A stretch of DNA of 55,790 nt from a virus, in IMG/VR virus record IMGVR_UViG_3300028595_000016, positions 1 through 55,790 of that record. One strand, 5' to 3'. Both the position numbers and the translations under genes were made by a program. The notes under the pieces were generated by a model that saw only the letters and a list, made by a program, of their open reading frames with translations, was not told the DNA's origin and did not search any database. Shown here in pieces: positions 47,708-54,572 of this stretch; the first letter of the stretch is position 1; each line of letters starts with the position of its first letter.

Positions 47708-48615
47708 GCGTGAGAACCGACAAGACGGGCCAGATCGTGAAGCAGAAGTCAGCCGGCAACAGCGCGGGGCGCAACGACCTCGCGACGCTGCTCGAGCGCA
47801 TGGGCCCGCAGATGAGGGATGCCCTACCCAAGCACTGTAGCGTGGACCGAATGACCAGGATCGCCATGACCGCGCTTAGGTCGACTCCGAAGCTCGCGCA
47901 GTGCGACCGCTACTCGTTTCTTGGAAGCGTCTTGCAAGCCAGCCAGCTAGGACTCGAAGTCAACACTCCGATGCAACACGCGCACCTCATTCCGTTCGAG
48001 GACCGGAAGCGGGGCATCACGCAGTGCCAGCTCATCATCGGCTACCAGGGCATGATCGATCTGGCGCTGCGCTCCGGGCGAGTGACGGCGGTGTATGCCC
48101 ACTCGGTTCGCGAAGGGGATGCCTTCGAGTACGAGCTAGGGCTGGAGAAGCGGCTGCGCCACGTGCCGAGCACGGCGCACGACCGCGAAGCGCGCCCCAT
48201 CACCCACGTCTACGCGGTGGCTAAGATCAGGGACGCGGAGCCGGCGTTTGAGGTACTGACGGCGGCCCGTGTCGAGTCGATTCGGGCCATGTCACGAAGC
48301 AGCAGCAAGCCGGGGTCTCCGTGGCTAACCAGCTGGGAAGCCATGGCGCTGAAGACAGCCGTTCGCCAGCTTTTCAAGTGGATTCCGAAGTCAGCGGAGA
48401 TGGCACACGCTGCCGTCGTCGACGAGTCGTCAGAGCGCGGCGTGACCATCGTGGATGCCGATGTCCAGGGTGCACTGGAGTCCGTCGGTATCACCCCGCA
48501 GCTGGACGAGCACCAGAGCGAGCCGCGCAACGATGTTCCTCCGCACGACCCAGAGACCGGCGAGGTTTCGGAGCCAGAAGCGGAGGAACAGCGCGAGCCC
48601 GGAGAGGACGGCTGA
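47704..48615 (+). CDS. recT: RecT single-strand annealing protein
   Basis: The 303-aa product has the RecT core: FLGSVLQASQLGLEVNTPM, HLIPFEDRKRGITQCQLIIG, YQGMIDLALRSGRVTAVYAH, FEYELGLEKRLRHVPS, THVYAVAKIRD, MKTAVRQL (here LKTAVRQLFKWIPKSAEMA). The acidic C-terminal tail (about 265-303) fits interaction with SSB or the exonuclease. It pairs with the YqaJ gene and SSB as a two-component recombination unit. Confidence 0.93.
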   Translation: MSVRTDKTGQIVKQKSAGNSAGRNDLATLLERMGPQMRDALPKHCSVDRMTRIAMTALRSTPKLAQCDRYSFLGSVLQASQLGLEVNTPMQHAHLIPFEDRKRGITQCQLIIGYQGMIDLALRSGRVTAVYAHSVREGDAFEYELGLEKRLRHVPSTAHDREARPITHVYAVAKIRDAEPAFEVLTAARVESIRAMSRSSSKPGSPWLTSWEAMALKTAVRQLFKWIPKSAEMAHAAVVDESSERGVTIVDADVQGALESVGITPQLDEHQSEPRNDVPPHDPETGEVSEPEAEEQREPGEDG

Positions 48616-48616
48616 C

Positions 48617-49039
48617 GTGTTCAACCGAGTGATCCTGATAGGAAATCTTGGCGCGGACTGCGAGTTGCGCCACACCCAGAGCGGGACGAGCGTGTGCTCG
48701 TTCAGAATGGCAACCACGGAGAAATTCAAGGACCGCGACGGCAACGCAAAGGAGACCACCGAGTGGCACTCATGCGTGCTGTGGGGCAAGCGCGCTGAGG
48801 CACTGTCTCGGTACCTCAGCAAAGGCACGAGGCTAGCTGTCGAGGGTAGCCTCACTACGAGAAGCTGGGAGGACAACGGGCAGAAGCGATACCGCACCGA
48901 GATCAAGGTGTCCGACGTGAAGCTCCTCGGCGGCGGTGGAGGCGGCTCTAGCGGCAGGGGAGGCGTCAGTGGCGGTGGCGCTCAGCAGGATGATGGCGAC
49001 TACGGAGAGGAGTTTGACGATGACGCAATCACGTTCTGA
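48617..49039 (+). CDS. ssb: Single-stranded DNA-binding protein
   Basis: The start is GTG 48617, one base after the recT stop, with GGAGAGGA upstream. The 140-aa product is an OB-fold SSB: NRVILIGNLGADCELRHTQSG, CSFRMATTEKFKDRDGN, TEWHSCVLWGKRAEAL, LSKGTRLAVEGSLTTRSWED, KRYRTEIKVSDVKLLG. A Gly-rich linker leads to the acidic tip DDDAITF, close to the usual DDDIPF that binds partners. Confidence 0.93.
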   Translation: MFNRVILIGNLGADCELRHTQSGTSVCSFRMATTEKFKDRDGNAKETTEWHSCVLWGKRAEALSRYLSKGTRLAVEGSLTTRSWEDNGQKRYRTEIKVSDVKLLGGGGGGSSGRGGVSGGGAQQDDGDYGEEFDDDAITF

Positions 49040-49457
49040 GTGGTTCGCGATCGTTGCCGAAGGTAGAGAGATCGAGCCGTTTCTCTGGAGCTGTGATGAG
49101 TTGTTCGAGTCGCTTGACGATGCGCTGAGATGCATCGTCGAGTCGACCAACCCTCCGTGGCCACGGCGACCAAGGGTGGCGGTGTACGTACCAGGCACGG
49201 AGGAGTTTCTCGACGGAATAGCGAGGCAGGTTGCCGGTGACGCCATGTTCGCTCTCCGAATCGTCAGGGAATTCTCTCCACATCAGATCCGAGCAGCACG
49301 TGTGCTTCTCGACACGATGCTCGACGGTCACGAGTTGATCAAGATCCACGGTGTCATCGAATGCGACCTCGTGGAGTGGCTACGCTCCGATGGCCAAGAA
49401 TACCTCGAATGCCCGGAGGTGTCCGAGTGGATGGCGGAGCAAGGTGACCATCTATGA
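49020..49457 (+). CDS. Hypothetical early protein (145 aa)
   Basis: The ATG at 49020 lies inside the 3' end of ssb (20-base overlap). The product (SEWFAIVAEGREIEPFLWSC, RPRVAVYVPGTEEFLDGIA, RIVREFSPHQIRAARVLLD, CDLVEWLRSDGQEYLE) is an acidic, mixed protein with no known motif. ATGA overlap with the next gene. Confidence 0.6.
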   Translation: MTQSRSEWFAIVAEGREIEPFLWSCDELFESLDDALRCIVESTNPPWPRRPRVAVYVPGTEEFLDGIARQVAGDAMFALRIVREFSPHQIRAARVLLDTMLDGHELIKIHGVIECDLVEWLRSDGQEYLECPEVSEWMAEQGDHL

Positions 49458-49660
49458 CCTTCGACTTGGACGACGAAGTGACACTCTGGCACGTCGACGC
49501 TGACCTTCGCAGTCGGCTGGAGTCAGAACGAACCGCGGCGTGGGACGTGGAGGAGTCCACTGTACGCCGAGTGCACGACGTGGACGGGCTCGCCGTCCTG
49601 CGTCGCATGGCGATACCCGATCCTTGGTGGGTGAGACTGTGGAGGTGGCTGTGGCGTTGA
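49454..49660 (+). CDS. Small hypothetical protein (68 aa)
   Basis: It starts in an ATGA overlap. The product is acidic (TFDLDDEVTLWHVDADLRSR), then a Trp/Arg-rich amphipathic end (WWVRLWRWLWR) that could bind a membrane surface. It is probably an early accessory protein; no family is known to me. Confidence 0.55.
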   Translation: MTFDLDDEVTLWHVDADLRSRLESERTAAWDVEESTVRRVHDVDGLAVLRRMAIPDPWWVRLWRWLWR

Positions 49661-49911
49661 AACACTGGCATGTGTGGCTGACAGAGCATCAGGACGAGGA
49701 TGACGGCCTCAGCGTGGAGTCCGAGTCACCAGCTCGAGCTGCGCGCATGCTGGCCGAGCGAAGGTGCGCTGCAGATCCAGAATGCTACGATCACTTCACT
49801 AACGGTGGAGAGCTTGTCACGGTGCGCCTGTTTGGCAGCGACGCGACCGAGGTCTATCACGTGACAGGCGAAATGATCGTCTTGTTCTCGGCAGAGCCGG
49901 AGGAACAATGA
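49651..49911 (+). CDS. Small hypothetical protein (86 aa)
   Basis: The GTG at 49651 has GGAGG five to six bases upstream and overlaps the end of the previous gene by 10 bases. The product begins ALKHWHVWLTEHQDEDDGLS, has a helix AARMLAERRCAADPECYDHF, and ends in strands (VTVRLFGSDATEVYHVTGE). No domain is recognised. Confidence 0.5.
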   Translation: MALKHWHVWLTEHQDEDDGLSVESESPARAARMLAERRCAADPECYDHFTNGGELVTVRLFGSDATEVYHVTGEMIVLFSAEPEEQ

Positions 49912-50216
49912 GGGTATTCATAGCGAGCCCGCTGGCGGGCCACATGACGGATAACATCCTGTATGCGCGCCTCTGTCTCACCAACAGCCTCATACGTGGC
50001 GAGGCACCGTTCGCGCCACACCTGCTCTATCCTCAGGTGCTCGACGACTGCGACGAGCACGAGCGTAAGCTCGGCATCAACGCTGGACTAGAGTGGCTAC
50101 GCCGGTGCGAACTGCTGGCGGTCTACGTGGACCGGGGAGTGAGCGCAGGCATGCGGACCGAGATCGCGGAGGCCGAGAGACTTAGAATTCCGACCGAGAG
50201 GAGACAGATACTGTGA
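49908..50216 (+). CDS. DUF4406/DUF7768-like (nucleoside 2-deoxyribosyltransferase-like) protein
   Basis: The 102-aa product begins RVFIASPLAGHMTDNILYAR, continues CLTNSLIRGEAPFAPHLLY, PQVLDDCDEHERKLGINAGL, ELLAVYVDRGVSAGM and EIAEAERLRIP. This is the compact Rossmann-like fold of phage DUF4406/7768 proteins, related to nucleoside 2-deoxyribosyltransferases. A role in nucleotide salvage or base alteration is an inference from the family. Confidence 0.75.
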   Translation: MRVFIASPLAGHMTDNILYARLCLTNSLIRGEAPFAPHLLYPQVLDDCDEHERKLGINAGLEWLRRCELLAVYVDRGVSAGMRTEIAEAERLRIPTERRQIL

Positions 50217-50652
50217 AGGCAACCATCACACGCCAAGCCCTTCTCCCACTGCTGGCCAGGTGCCAGTCGGTTGCGGAGAAGCGATCTCCCACCCCTGCGC
50301 TCGGGTGCACTCTGCTCCGAGCCCACGACGGCCAGCTGAGCGCGTCGGCCACTGATCTTCGCATGGCAGTCATCGGCGCCGCGCCATCTCGTGTGGCGAC
50401 CTCCGGTGCTGTCGCCGTCGAGGCCCGTGCACTGATCTGTCGGCCGAGTCGCCAGCTGGCACGTCGACTGACCGAGTCAGCATCGAGTATGACGGCCCGT
50501 CGGTCACTACGCGAGCGAGCGCGAGGTACCTACTCGATGCGCTCGGAGCCATGTCGGCCGACACGGTCTCGGTCTGGTTCAACGGAGAGCTCGATCCGAT
50601 CGTGCTGCGAAGCGACGGACTCGACGCCGTCGTGATGCCAATGAGGGTATGA
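50213..50652 (+). CDS. Miniature DnaN (beta-clamp)-like protein, split by a -1 frame change
   Basis: The GTG frame from 50213 begins like a sliding clamp: KATITRQALLPLLARCQSVA, LGCTLLRAHDGQLSASATDL, GAVAVEARAL, then turns to nonsense and stops at 50635. In the -1 frame from about 50440 the clamp continues: RVSIEYDGPSV, ARYLLDALGAMSADTVSVWF, NGELDPIVLRSDGLDAVV and the universal end MPMRV, whose TGA overlaps the next ATG (ATGA at 50649). The joined protein is about 146 aa, far less than the usual 366. Programmed shift, sequencing error and decay are all open. Confidence 0.7.
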
Positions 50653-51548
50653 GCATGGCGACAGCAGAGCAAATAAGGTGTCTTGTTTCGAGCCATGTTC
50701 GGCGCGATGACAGGATGTTTCGCGCCGTCGTGATGCAGATAATTGCGCGCCAGAAGTCGAGTAAAATGGCCGAGGACCTTCGGGCGCTGCTAGGCAAAGC
50801 ATCCGCAGAAATACCGGAGCAAGCCAAGGGGTTGCTGTCAGTTTCTCGCCCTAGCTCTGTGCTGTATGATCTCATCGCGCCCCGAGAAATCAAGGATGCA
50901 TTGCGGTCGTTCATTGACGAGCTGAAGGCGCGCGACCGTTTGCGCGACCACGGGCTGCAACCGGCAACGAAGATGCTGCTCACGGGCCCTCCGGGGACCG
51001 GCAAGACGATGACCGCTGCGATCTTGGCAGGCGAGCTGGGGCTCCCTCTGATGCGAGTTGAGCTACACGCTGTCATATGCAGTCACCTCGGCGAGACAGC
51101 GTCGAAGCTGCGGCATGTCTTCGACACAACGCGATCGGTGCGGGGTGTGTACCTGCTCGATGAGATTGACGCATTGGGCGCATCTAGGCACAACACGGAG
51201 GACGTGGGAGAGATGCGCCGAGCCGTCAACTCGTTGCTGCAGTTTCTCGAGGAGGACCACGGTAGCGTCATCGTCGGCACCACCAACCTAGCGTCGTTGC
51301 TCGATCATGCGTTGCATCGTCGTTTTGACAAGATACTAGAGTACCAGCTGCCAGATCGAGACAGCATCGAGAAGCTGATGCGCGATCGACTGGCATCGTA
51401 CCCAACGGTCAACTCGTCACATGTCGAAGTGTCGGCAGCAGCAGCGGCGTCGGTAGGGATGAGCCATGCCGAGGTGGTTCGGGTCGTCGACACAGCCGTG
51501 AAACGCGCTGTGTTGCGTGGTGATAAGGTCAGACTGGGTGTACAATGA
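50649..51548 (+). CDS. AAA+ ATPase
   Basis: The 299-aa product has a helical N-terminus and an AAA+ core: Walker A MLLTGPPGTGKTMTAAIL, LMRVELHAVICSHLGETA, Walker B GVYLLDEIDALGASR, sensor-like VIVGTTNLASLLDHALHRRF with the Arg finger pair (HRRFD) and a LPDRDSIEKLMRDRL lid. It is close to the AAA ATPases related to FtsH/ClpX-type cores found in many phages; it may act as a remodelling or loader ATPase for the clamp-like protein encoded before it. Confidence 0.85.
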   Translation: MSMATAEQIRCLVSSHVRRDDRMFRAVVMQIIARQKSSKMAEDLRALLGKASAEIPEQAKGLLSVSRPSSVLYDLIAPREIKDALRSFIDELKARDRLRDHGLQPATKMLLTGPPGTGKTMTAAILAGELGLPLMRVELHAVICSHLGETASKLRHVFDTTRSVRGVYLLDEIDALGASRHNTEDVGEMRRAVNSLLQFLEEDHGSVIVGTTNLASLLDHALHRRFDKILEYQLPDRDSIEKLMRDRLASYPTVNSSHVEVSAAAAASVGMSHAEVVRVVDTAVKRAVLRGDKVRLGVQ

Positions 51549-52407
51549 AGTCGACCCCTACTGCTGCGATTGGCTCGAGAACCTCATCGCCGCGGGACAC
51601 GTGCGCCCCGGGAGAGTCGAGCGGAGGAGCATCACGGAACTCGGCGCCGCCGACTGCAGAGACGTGCAGTGCCATTTTTTCGCCGGACTCGGGCTGTGGA
51701 GCTACGCCGCGCGACTCGCAGGGTGGCCAGACGAAGCAGAGTTGTGGACCGGCTCGTGTCCCTGTCAGCCGTTCTCCACGGCTGGCCGCCGACTGGGAGC
51801 AGCTGACCCTCGACATCTCTGGCCGGAATTTGCGCGACTCATCCGCGAGTGTCGCCCTCCAATCGTCGTTGGAGAGCAGGTTGCGAGCCCGGCTGGACGG
51901 GCATGGCTCGACGCTGTATACGCTGACCTGGAGGCAGCAGGTTACACCGTCGGGGCGGCCGATCTGCCAGCTGCGGGCGTCGGTGCCCCGCACCTCCGAC
52001 AGCGGCTCTATTGGGTGGCCTACACCCAGGGCGAACGACTCGAGAGGGTCCGCATACACCTACGCGGGAGGCGACCACGAGAAGGTATGCCTAACTCTGA
52101 CCGGGGTAGCGAGGCTGTCGGGATGGGGGACGCCGACGGCGAGCCAATTCGCAGGATCAGCGGAGGCAGCGCTCGAGCGCAAGCGCCGGAGCCCAGGTCG
52201 CCCTGGGGTATCGGTGACGTGTCTGGCCCATCAGGTTGGGTCGAGTGCGTCGACGGGAAGCTCCGGCCAGTTGGCGCCGGAGTTCGTGTGCTGGTTGATG
52301 GGTATCCCGACGGGCGCGTGGCTCAGCTGCGCGCCCTCGGCAACGCGATCGTCCCGCAAGTCGCGGCGGCGTTCCTCGAGTGTGTGATTGGAGATCTGAT
52401 GACATGA
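51538..52407 (+). CDS. Cytosine-C5 DNA methyltransferase (Dcm-like)
   Basis: The GTG at 51538 (AAGG about 9 bases upstream) gives 289 aa. The features are motif I-like HFFAGLGLWSYAAR, motif IV SCPCQPFSTAGRR with the catalytic PCQ Cys, ARLIRECRPPIVVGEQVASP (motif VI EQV in place of ENV), and the closing HLRQRLYWVAY (motif VIII) and LRALGNAIVPQVAAAFLE (motif X). The order and ends are complete. It probably modifies phage DNA against host restriction. It overlaps the AAA gene by 11 bases and shares nearly all of its DNA with the +1-frame gene 51545-52387. Confidence 0.9.
   Translation: MYNEVDPYCCDWLENLIAAGHVRPGRVERRSITELGAADCRDVQCHFFAGLGLWSYAARLAGWPDEAELWTGSCPCQPFSTAGRRLGAADPRHLWPEFARLIRECRPPIVVGEQVASPAGRAWLDAVYADLEAAGYTVGAADLPAAGVGAPHLRQRLYWVAYTQGERLERVRIHLRGRRPREGMPNSDRGSEAVGMGDADGEPIRRISGGSARAQAPEPRSPWGIGDVSGPSGWVECVDGKLRPVGAGVRVLVDGYPDGRVAQLRALGNAIVPQVAAAFLECVIGDLMT
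51545..52387 (+). CDS. Second long frame nested in the dcm gene (280 aa)
   Basis: An ATG at 51545 in ATGA overlap with the AAA stop opens a frame of 280 codons lying almost wholly inside dcm. The translated protein is not random-looking: LRARLDGHGSTLYTLTWRQQ, TPSGRPICQLRASVPRTSDS, GSIGWPTPRANDSRGS, ARLSGWGTPTASQ, GQLAPEFVCWLMGIPTGAW, SATRSSRKS. These segments match a protein family I know from phage and bacterial methylase loci. Overlap with dcm in another frame appears real, but its function is unproven. Confidence 0.55.
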   Translation: MKSTPTAAIGSRTSSPRDTCAPGESSGGASRNSAPPTAETCSAIFSPDSGCGATPRDSQGGQTKQSCGPARVPVSRSPRLAADWEQLTLDISGRNLRDSSASVALQSSLESRLRARLDGHGSTLYTLTWRQQVTPSGRPICQLRASVPRTSDSGSIGWPTPRANDSRGSAYTYAGGDHEKVCLTLTGVARLSGWGTPTASQFAGSAEAALERKRRSPGRPGVSVTCLAHQVGSSASTGSSGQLAPEFVCWLMGIPTGAWLSCAPSATRSSRKSRRRSSSV

Positions 52408-52438
52408 CAGACGGCGTCAGCGGACGGCGCAATAACAC

Positions 52439-52467
52439 TTGACAGTCTCGGCAAGCGAGACTACGCT
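52439..52467 (+). promoter_or_regulatory. Promoter 1 with operator in the spacer
   Basis: TTGACA (52439-52444), a 17-nt spacer that is itself the inverted repeat GTCTCG-N5-CGAGAC (52445-52461), then TACGCT (52462-52467). Six bases later is the ATG of 52474, so the message would start at or very near the start codon. Binding of a dimeric repressor would block the promoter directly. Confidence 0.75.
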
Positions 52468-52473
52468 AGTCTC

Positions 52474-52713
52474 ATGACCGCGACGGACCTGGCAGCCCTA
52501 CCGACCATGGCGCGCGGGCGGTGCGTTTGGCTGGTCGTCGACGCCAACGGCGACGACGGCGAGGAGAAGGCAGCGACCGCCGAGCAGGCTGCTCGGCAGT
52601 ACGTGGAAGAGGGGGTCTTCGACGGACAAACGACGGTCCGGGTGTGCCGTCGCTACTACGTCCGCGACGCATGCGTGGACGACCGACGATCGGTCGTCAA
52701 GGTGACGGTCTGA
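52474..52713 (+). CDS. Hypothetical protein (79 aa), probably leaderless
   Basis: The product starts TATDLAALPTMARGRCVWLV, has GEEKAATAEQAARQYVEEGV and ends in RVCRRYYVRDACVD and VVKVTV. The start is placed at the expected transcription start of promoter 1 and has no Shine-Dalgarno. It is followed by a strong terminator. No family was recognised. Confidence 0.6.
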   Translation: MTATDLAALPTMARGRCVWLVVDANGDDGEEKAATAEQAARQYVEEGVFDGQTTVRVCRRYYVRDACVDDRRSVVKVTV

Positions 52714-52723
52714 CGCAACGAAA

Positions 52724-52750
52724 GCCCCGGCTTCGGCCGGGGCACTTTCC
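52724..52750 (+). terminator. Rho-independent-like terminator
   Basis: The stem GCCCCGGC (52724-52731), tetraloop TTCG, and stem GCCGGGGC (52736-52743) is perfect and very stable, followed by ACTTTCC. The T-run is short. It ends the transcript of the 79-aa gene and lies 2 bases before the second promoter copy. Confidence 0.75.
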
Positions 52751-52751
52751 T

Positions 52752-52825
52752 GTTGACAGTCTCGCTTGCCGAGACTATACTCTTAATCATGACGGCACGG
52801 GAGCCGTCGAGAAAGGGAAGAACGA
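52752..52825 (+). promoter_or_regulatory. Promoter-leader repeat, copy 1 (74 bp)
   Basis: TTGACA (52753-52758), operator GTCTCG-N5-CGAGAC as the 17-nt spacer (52759-52775), TATACT (52776-52781), then a leader with hairpin GACGGC/GCCGTC and a Shine-Dalgarno region AAGGGAAG. The same 74 bases recur without change at 53217-53290. It is a near-consensus strong promoter. Confidence 0.85.
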
Positions 52826-52995
52826 TGAAGATCAAGATCGAACTCGACATCGACGACGAGAAAGAACTTTCGCTTCTAATGCTCCGTGCCCGCAACCTGG
52901 CCGTTCTCCAGGCCCGAGACGGAGAGTCTCGGGAGGACCCAATTATCCGCAACGGCACACGAGTGGGCACCGTGACGGTATTGCCCGATGAATGA
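52825..52995 (+). CDS. Small hypothetical protein (56 aa)
   Basis: The ATG at 52825 has AAGGGAAG about 6 bases upstream. The product (KIKIELDIDDEKELSLLMLR, RNLAVLQARDGESRED, VGTVTVLPDE) is acidic and helical then strand-like. An upstream in-frame ATG in the leader (52789) could add 12 residues if the transcript is read without a leader. It overlaps the next gene by 8 bases. Confidence 0.6.
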   Translation: MKIKIELDIDDEKELSLLMLRARNLAVLQARDGESREDPIIRNGTRVGTVTVLPDE

Positions 52996-53221
52996 ACACA
53001 GTTTGGTCAGCCTGCTCTGCCGCGTGGCGGAGCAGGCTTGCTCCTCGGCGCTCGTGTGCCGCGCAGAGGCCGAGTCGATGCTCGCGGCTGCGGCCGCATC
53101 GGGCACCGCCGACGACGCTGCGGCCGCGCTCGGGGTGAGCCGACCGCGGCTATTCGCCCTGCTCGCTCGCTACCAATGGGCGAGAGCGGCATTCGACCGG
53201 GGCCGGTCGAACATGGGTTGA
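52988..53221 (+). CDS. Small HTH-like protein (77 aa)
   Basis: This 77-aa protein is helical with a DDAAAALGVSRPRLFALLAR segment that fits a Fis-type helix-turn-helix, so it may bind DNA. The stop codon lies in the -35 box of the third promoter copy. Placed between two copies of the operator-bearing promoter, it is a candidate to bind that operator; this is inference. Another candidate is the XRE protein. Confidence 0.55.
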   Translation: MNEHSLVSLLCRVAEQACSSALVCRAEAESMLAAAAASGTADDAAAALGVSRPRLFALLARYQWARAAFDRGRSNMG

Positions 53222-53290
53222 CAGTCTCGCTTGCCGAGACTATACTCTTAATCATGACGGCACGGGAGCCGTCGAGAAAGGGAAGAACGA
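53217..53290 (+). promoter_or_regulatory. Promoter-leader repeat, copy 2 (74 bp)
   Basis: Identical to 52752-52825 (offset 465): TTGACA (53218-53223), operator spacer (53224-53240), TATACT (53241-53246), hairpin leader, and AAGGGAAG before the next ATG at 53292. In this copy the leader ATG is not in frame with the gene. Confidence 0.85.
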
Positions 53291-53291
53291 C

Positions 53292-53870
53292 ATGCAACAG
53301 ATTGCTCAACTGAAGGACGCGGCCCAAGCCGCCCAGCACAAGAGAGTGGAAGCAAGCGGAGCCATCGCCGCGGCACGACAGGCGCAAGCTGACGTGCTCG
53401 AGGCCATCCTCGAGACGTTTCGGCCCGCGCGAGGAGCGCTGTCTTGCCAGATTCAGCTTAGCTCCGACGGCGAGGTCGAGGCCGAATGGCACGGCATCCC
53501 GCTGTCATGCGAGCCTGACGATGTGGGCCCGGCGCAGGAGTGGACGAACCAGAACGAGGGCAAGTACGAGGGTAGCGACCTCTTCTACGCCTCGGCTGGC
53601 GAGGGGCTGACACTCATCGAGGTCACCTACTCGGGCCACTGGAGCCGCTGGCAAGGCGCCTCGTGCGACTGGACGGCCACCGTGCGGACGCTGTCAGCCT
53701 ATGAAGCCGTGTGTGAGTGGCCCTTCCTTCGACGGCCGGACGAGCTCGTGGAGCGACTCATCGGAGAGTGCCAGGAGGCCGTAGCGCGCGACCAAGATGT
53801 CGCGGACACCGCCCGCGGCGAGGCTGAGAAGGCCAAGGCTTGCCTTGCTGCCATCAAGGGGGCGCTGTGA
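53292..53870 (+). CDS. Hypothetical protein (192 aa)
   Basis: This protein has two coiled-coil-like ends (QQIAQLKDAAQAAQHKRVEA, and VADTARGEAEKAKACLAAI) around a beta core (CQIQLSSDGEVEAEWHGIPL, LTLIEVTYSGHWSRWQGA, TATVRTLSAYEAVCEWPFL). It is driven by the duplicated strong promoter, so it may be made in quantity. It overlaps the next gene as GTGA. I do not recognise it. Confidence 0.6.
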   Translation: MQQIAQLKDAAQAAQHKRVEASGAIAAARQAQADVLEAILETFRPARGALSCQIQLSSDGEVEAEWHGIPLSCEPDDVGPAQEWTNQNEGKYEGSDLFYASAGEGLTLIEVTYSGHWSRWQGASCDWTATVRTLSAYEAVCEWPFLRRPDELVERLIGECQEAVARDQDVADTARGEAEKAKACLAAIKGAL

Positions 53871-54064
53871 CCGACCCCCGCACCAAGCGAGTCGCATGTG
53901 TGAGTGACCGATACACTCGCACGCGCGAGGAGTTTGACTCCGTTGACGCCTTCGTCGCCATGACTTCGGCCGTTCAAGGCGAGGTGCCCGCACTGATTCA
54001 TCGCGGTGATCACTGGGTGGACGAGAGCGGCGAGCGGGTGCTCGAGGAGGCGCCCGAGAACTGA
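53867..54064 (+). CDS. Small hypothetical protein (65 aa), last early gene
   Basis: The GTG at 53867 overlaps the previous stop. The product has TKRVACVSDRYTRTREEFDS, AMTSAVQGEVPALIHRGDH and WVDESGERVLEEAPEN. It is the last plus-strand gene: 4 bases after its stop the minus-strand gene 54069-54572 ends, so the two transcription units converge with no visible terminator between them. Confidence 0.55.
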   Translation: MTDPRTKRVACVSDRYTRTREEFDSVDAFVAMTSAVQGEVPALIHRGDHWVDESGERVLEEAPEN

Positions 54065-54068
54065 CCGC

Positions 54069-54572
54069 TCACCGCGCGAGCACGTCGGCCAGCAACGGCA
54101 CGACGTGCTCCGCGACCCACCAGGCTAGGGAGATGGCGCTCCCTAGCCCCACGGTGGCTCCCGCTCCGACGCCGATCGGGCGAGCGTTGGCTCGCGCCCA
54201 CTGCGCCGCCGTGAGCTGCTGCACCCGCTGACTGGTGCGATCCAGTCGCGCGTCGTGGAGCGTGTCCCTCGAGTCCAGAGCCTCGAGGTGCTCCAGTACG
54301 CGGAGCCACCGAGCAGAGGACTCGACGCCGTGGTCATGCACCGCCACAGCGAGGCGCGACAGCTCCTGACGCATGCGCATCAGCTCGTCGGAGACGTGCT
54401 CGACGAGAGACCGCGTGTGCGCCGATTCCTCGGCGCCCTGCTCGGCGAGACGCTGGACGCTCTCGATGCGCGCGGGCAGCTGGGCCACGAGGTCAGCGCA
54501 GGCCTCGTGGCTCAGCGCGCAGTGGCTGTGGCGCCCGTTCCCGTTTCCGTTGTCAGTGGTGGCGATAGGCAT
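54069..54572 (-). CDS. Coiled-coil protein with C-terminal membrane anchor
   Basis: I place the start at ATG 54572 (MPIATTDNGNGNGRHSH); the frame before it is a shadow. The 167-aa product has a long helical region (ADLVAQLPARIESVQRLAEQ, ELMRMRQELSRLAVAVHDH, DARLDRTSQRVQQLTAAQ) and a hydrophobic C-terminus (IGVGAGATVGLGSAISLAWW). It fits a tail-anchored helper such as a spanin-like or holin/antiholin-like protein. It ends the minus-strand lysis-like cassette. Confidence 0.55.
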   Translation of the reverse strand: MPIATTDNGNGNGRHSHCALSHEACADLVAQLPARIESVQRLAEQGAEESAHTRSLVEHVSDELMRMRQELSRLAVAVHDHGVESSARWLRVLEHLEALDSRDTLHDARLDRTSQRVQQLTAAQWARANARPIGVGAGATVGLGSAISLAWWVAEHVVPLLADVLAR

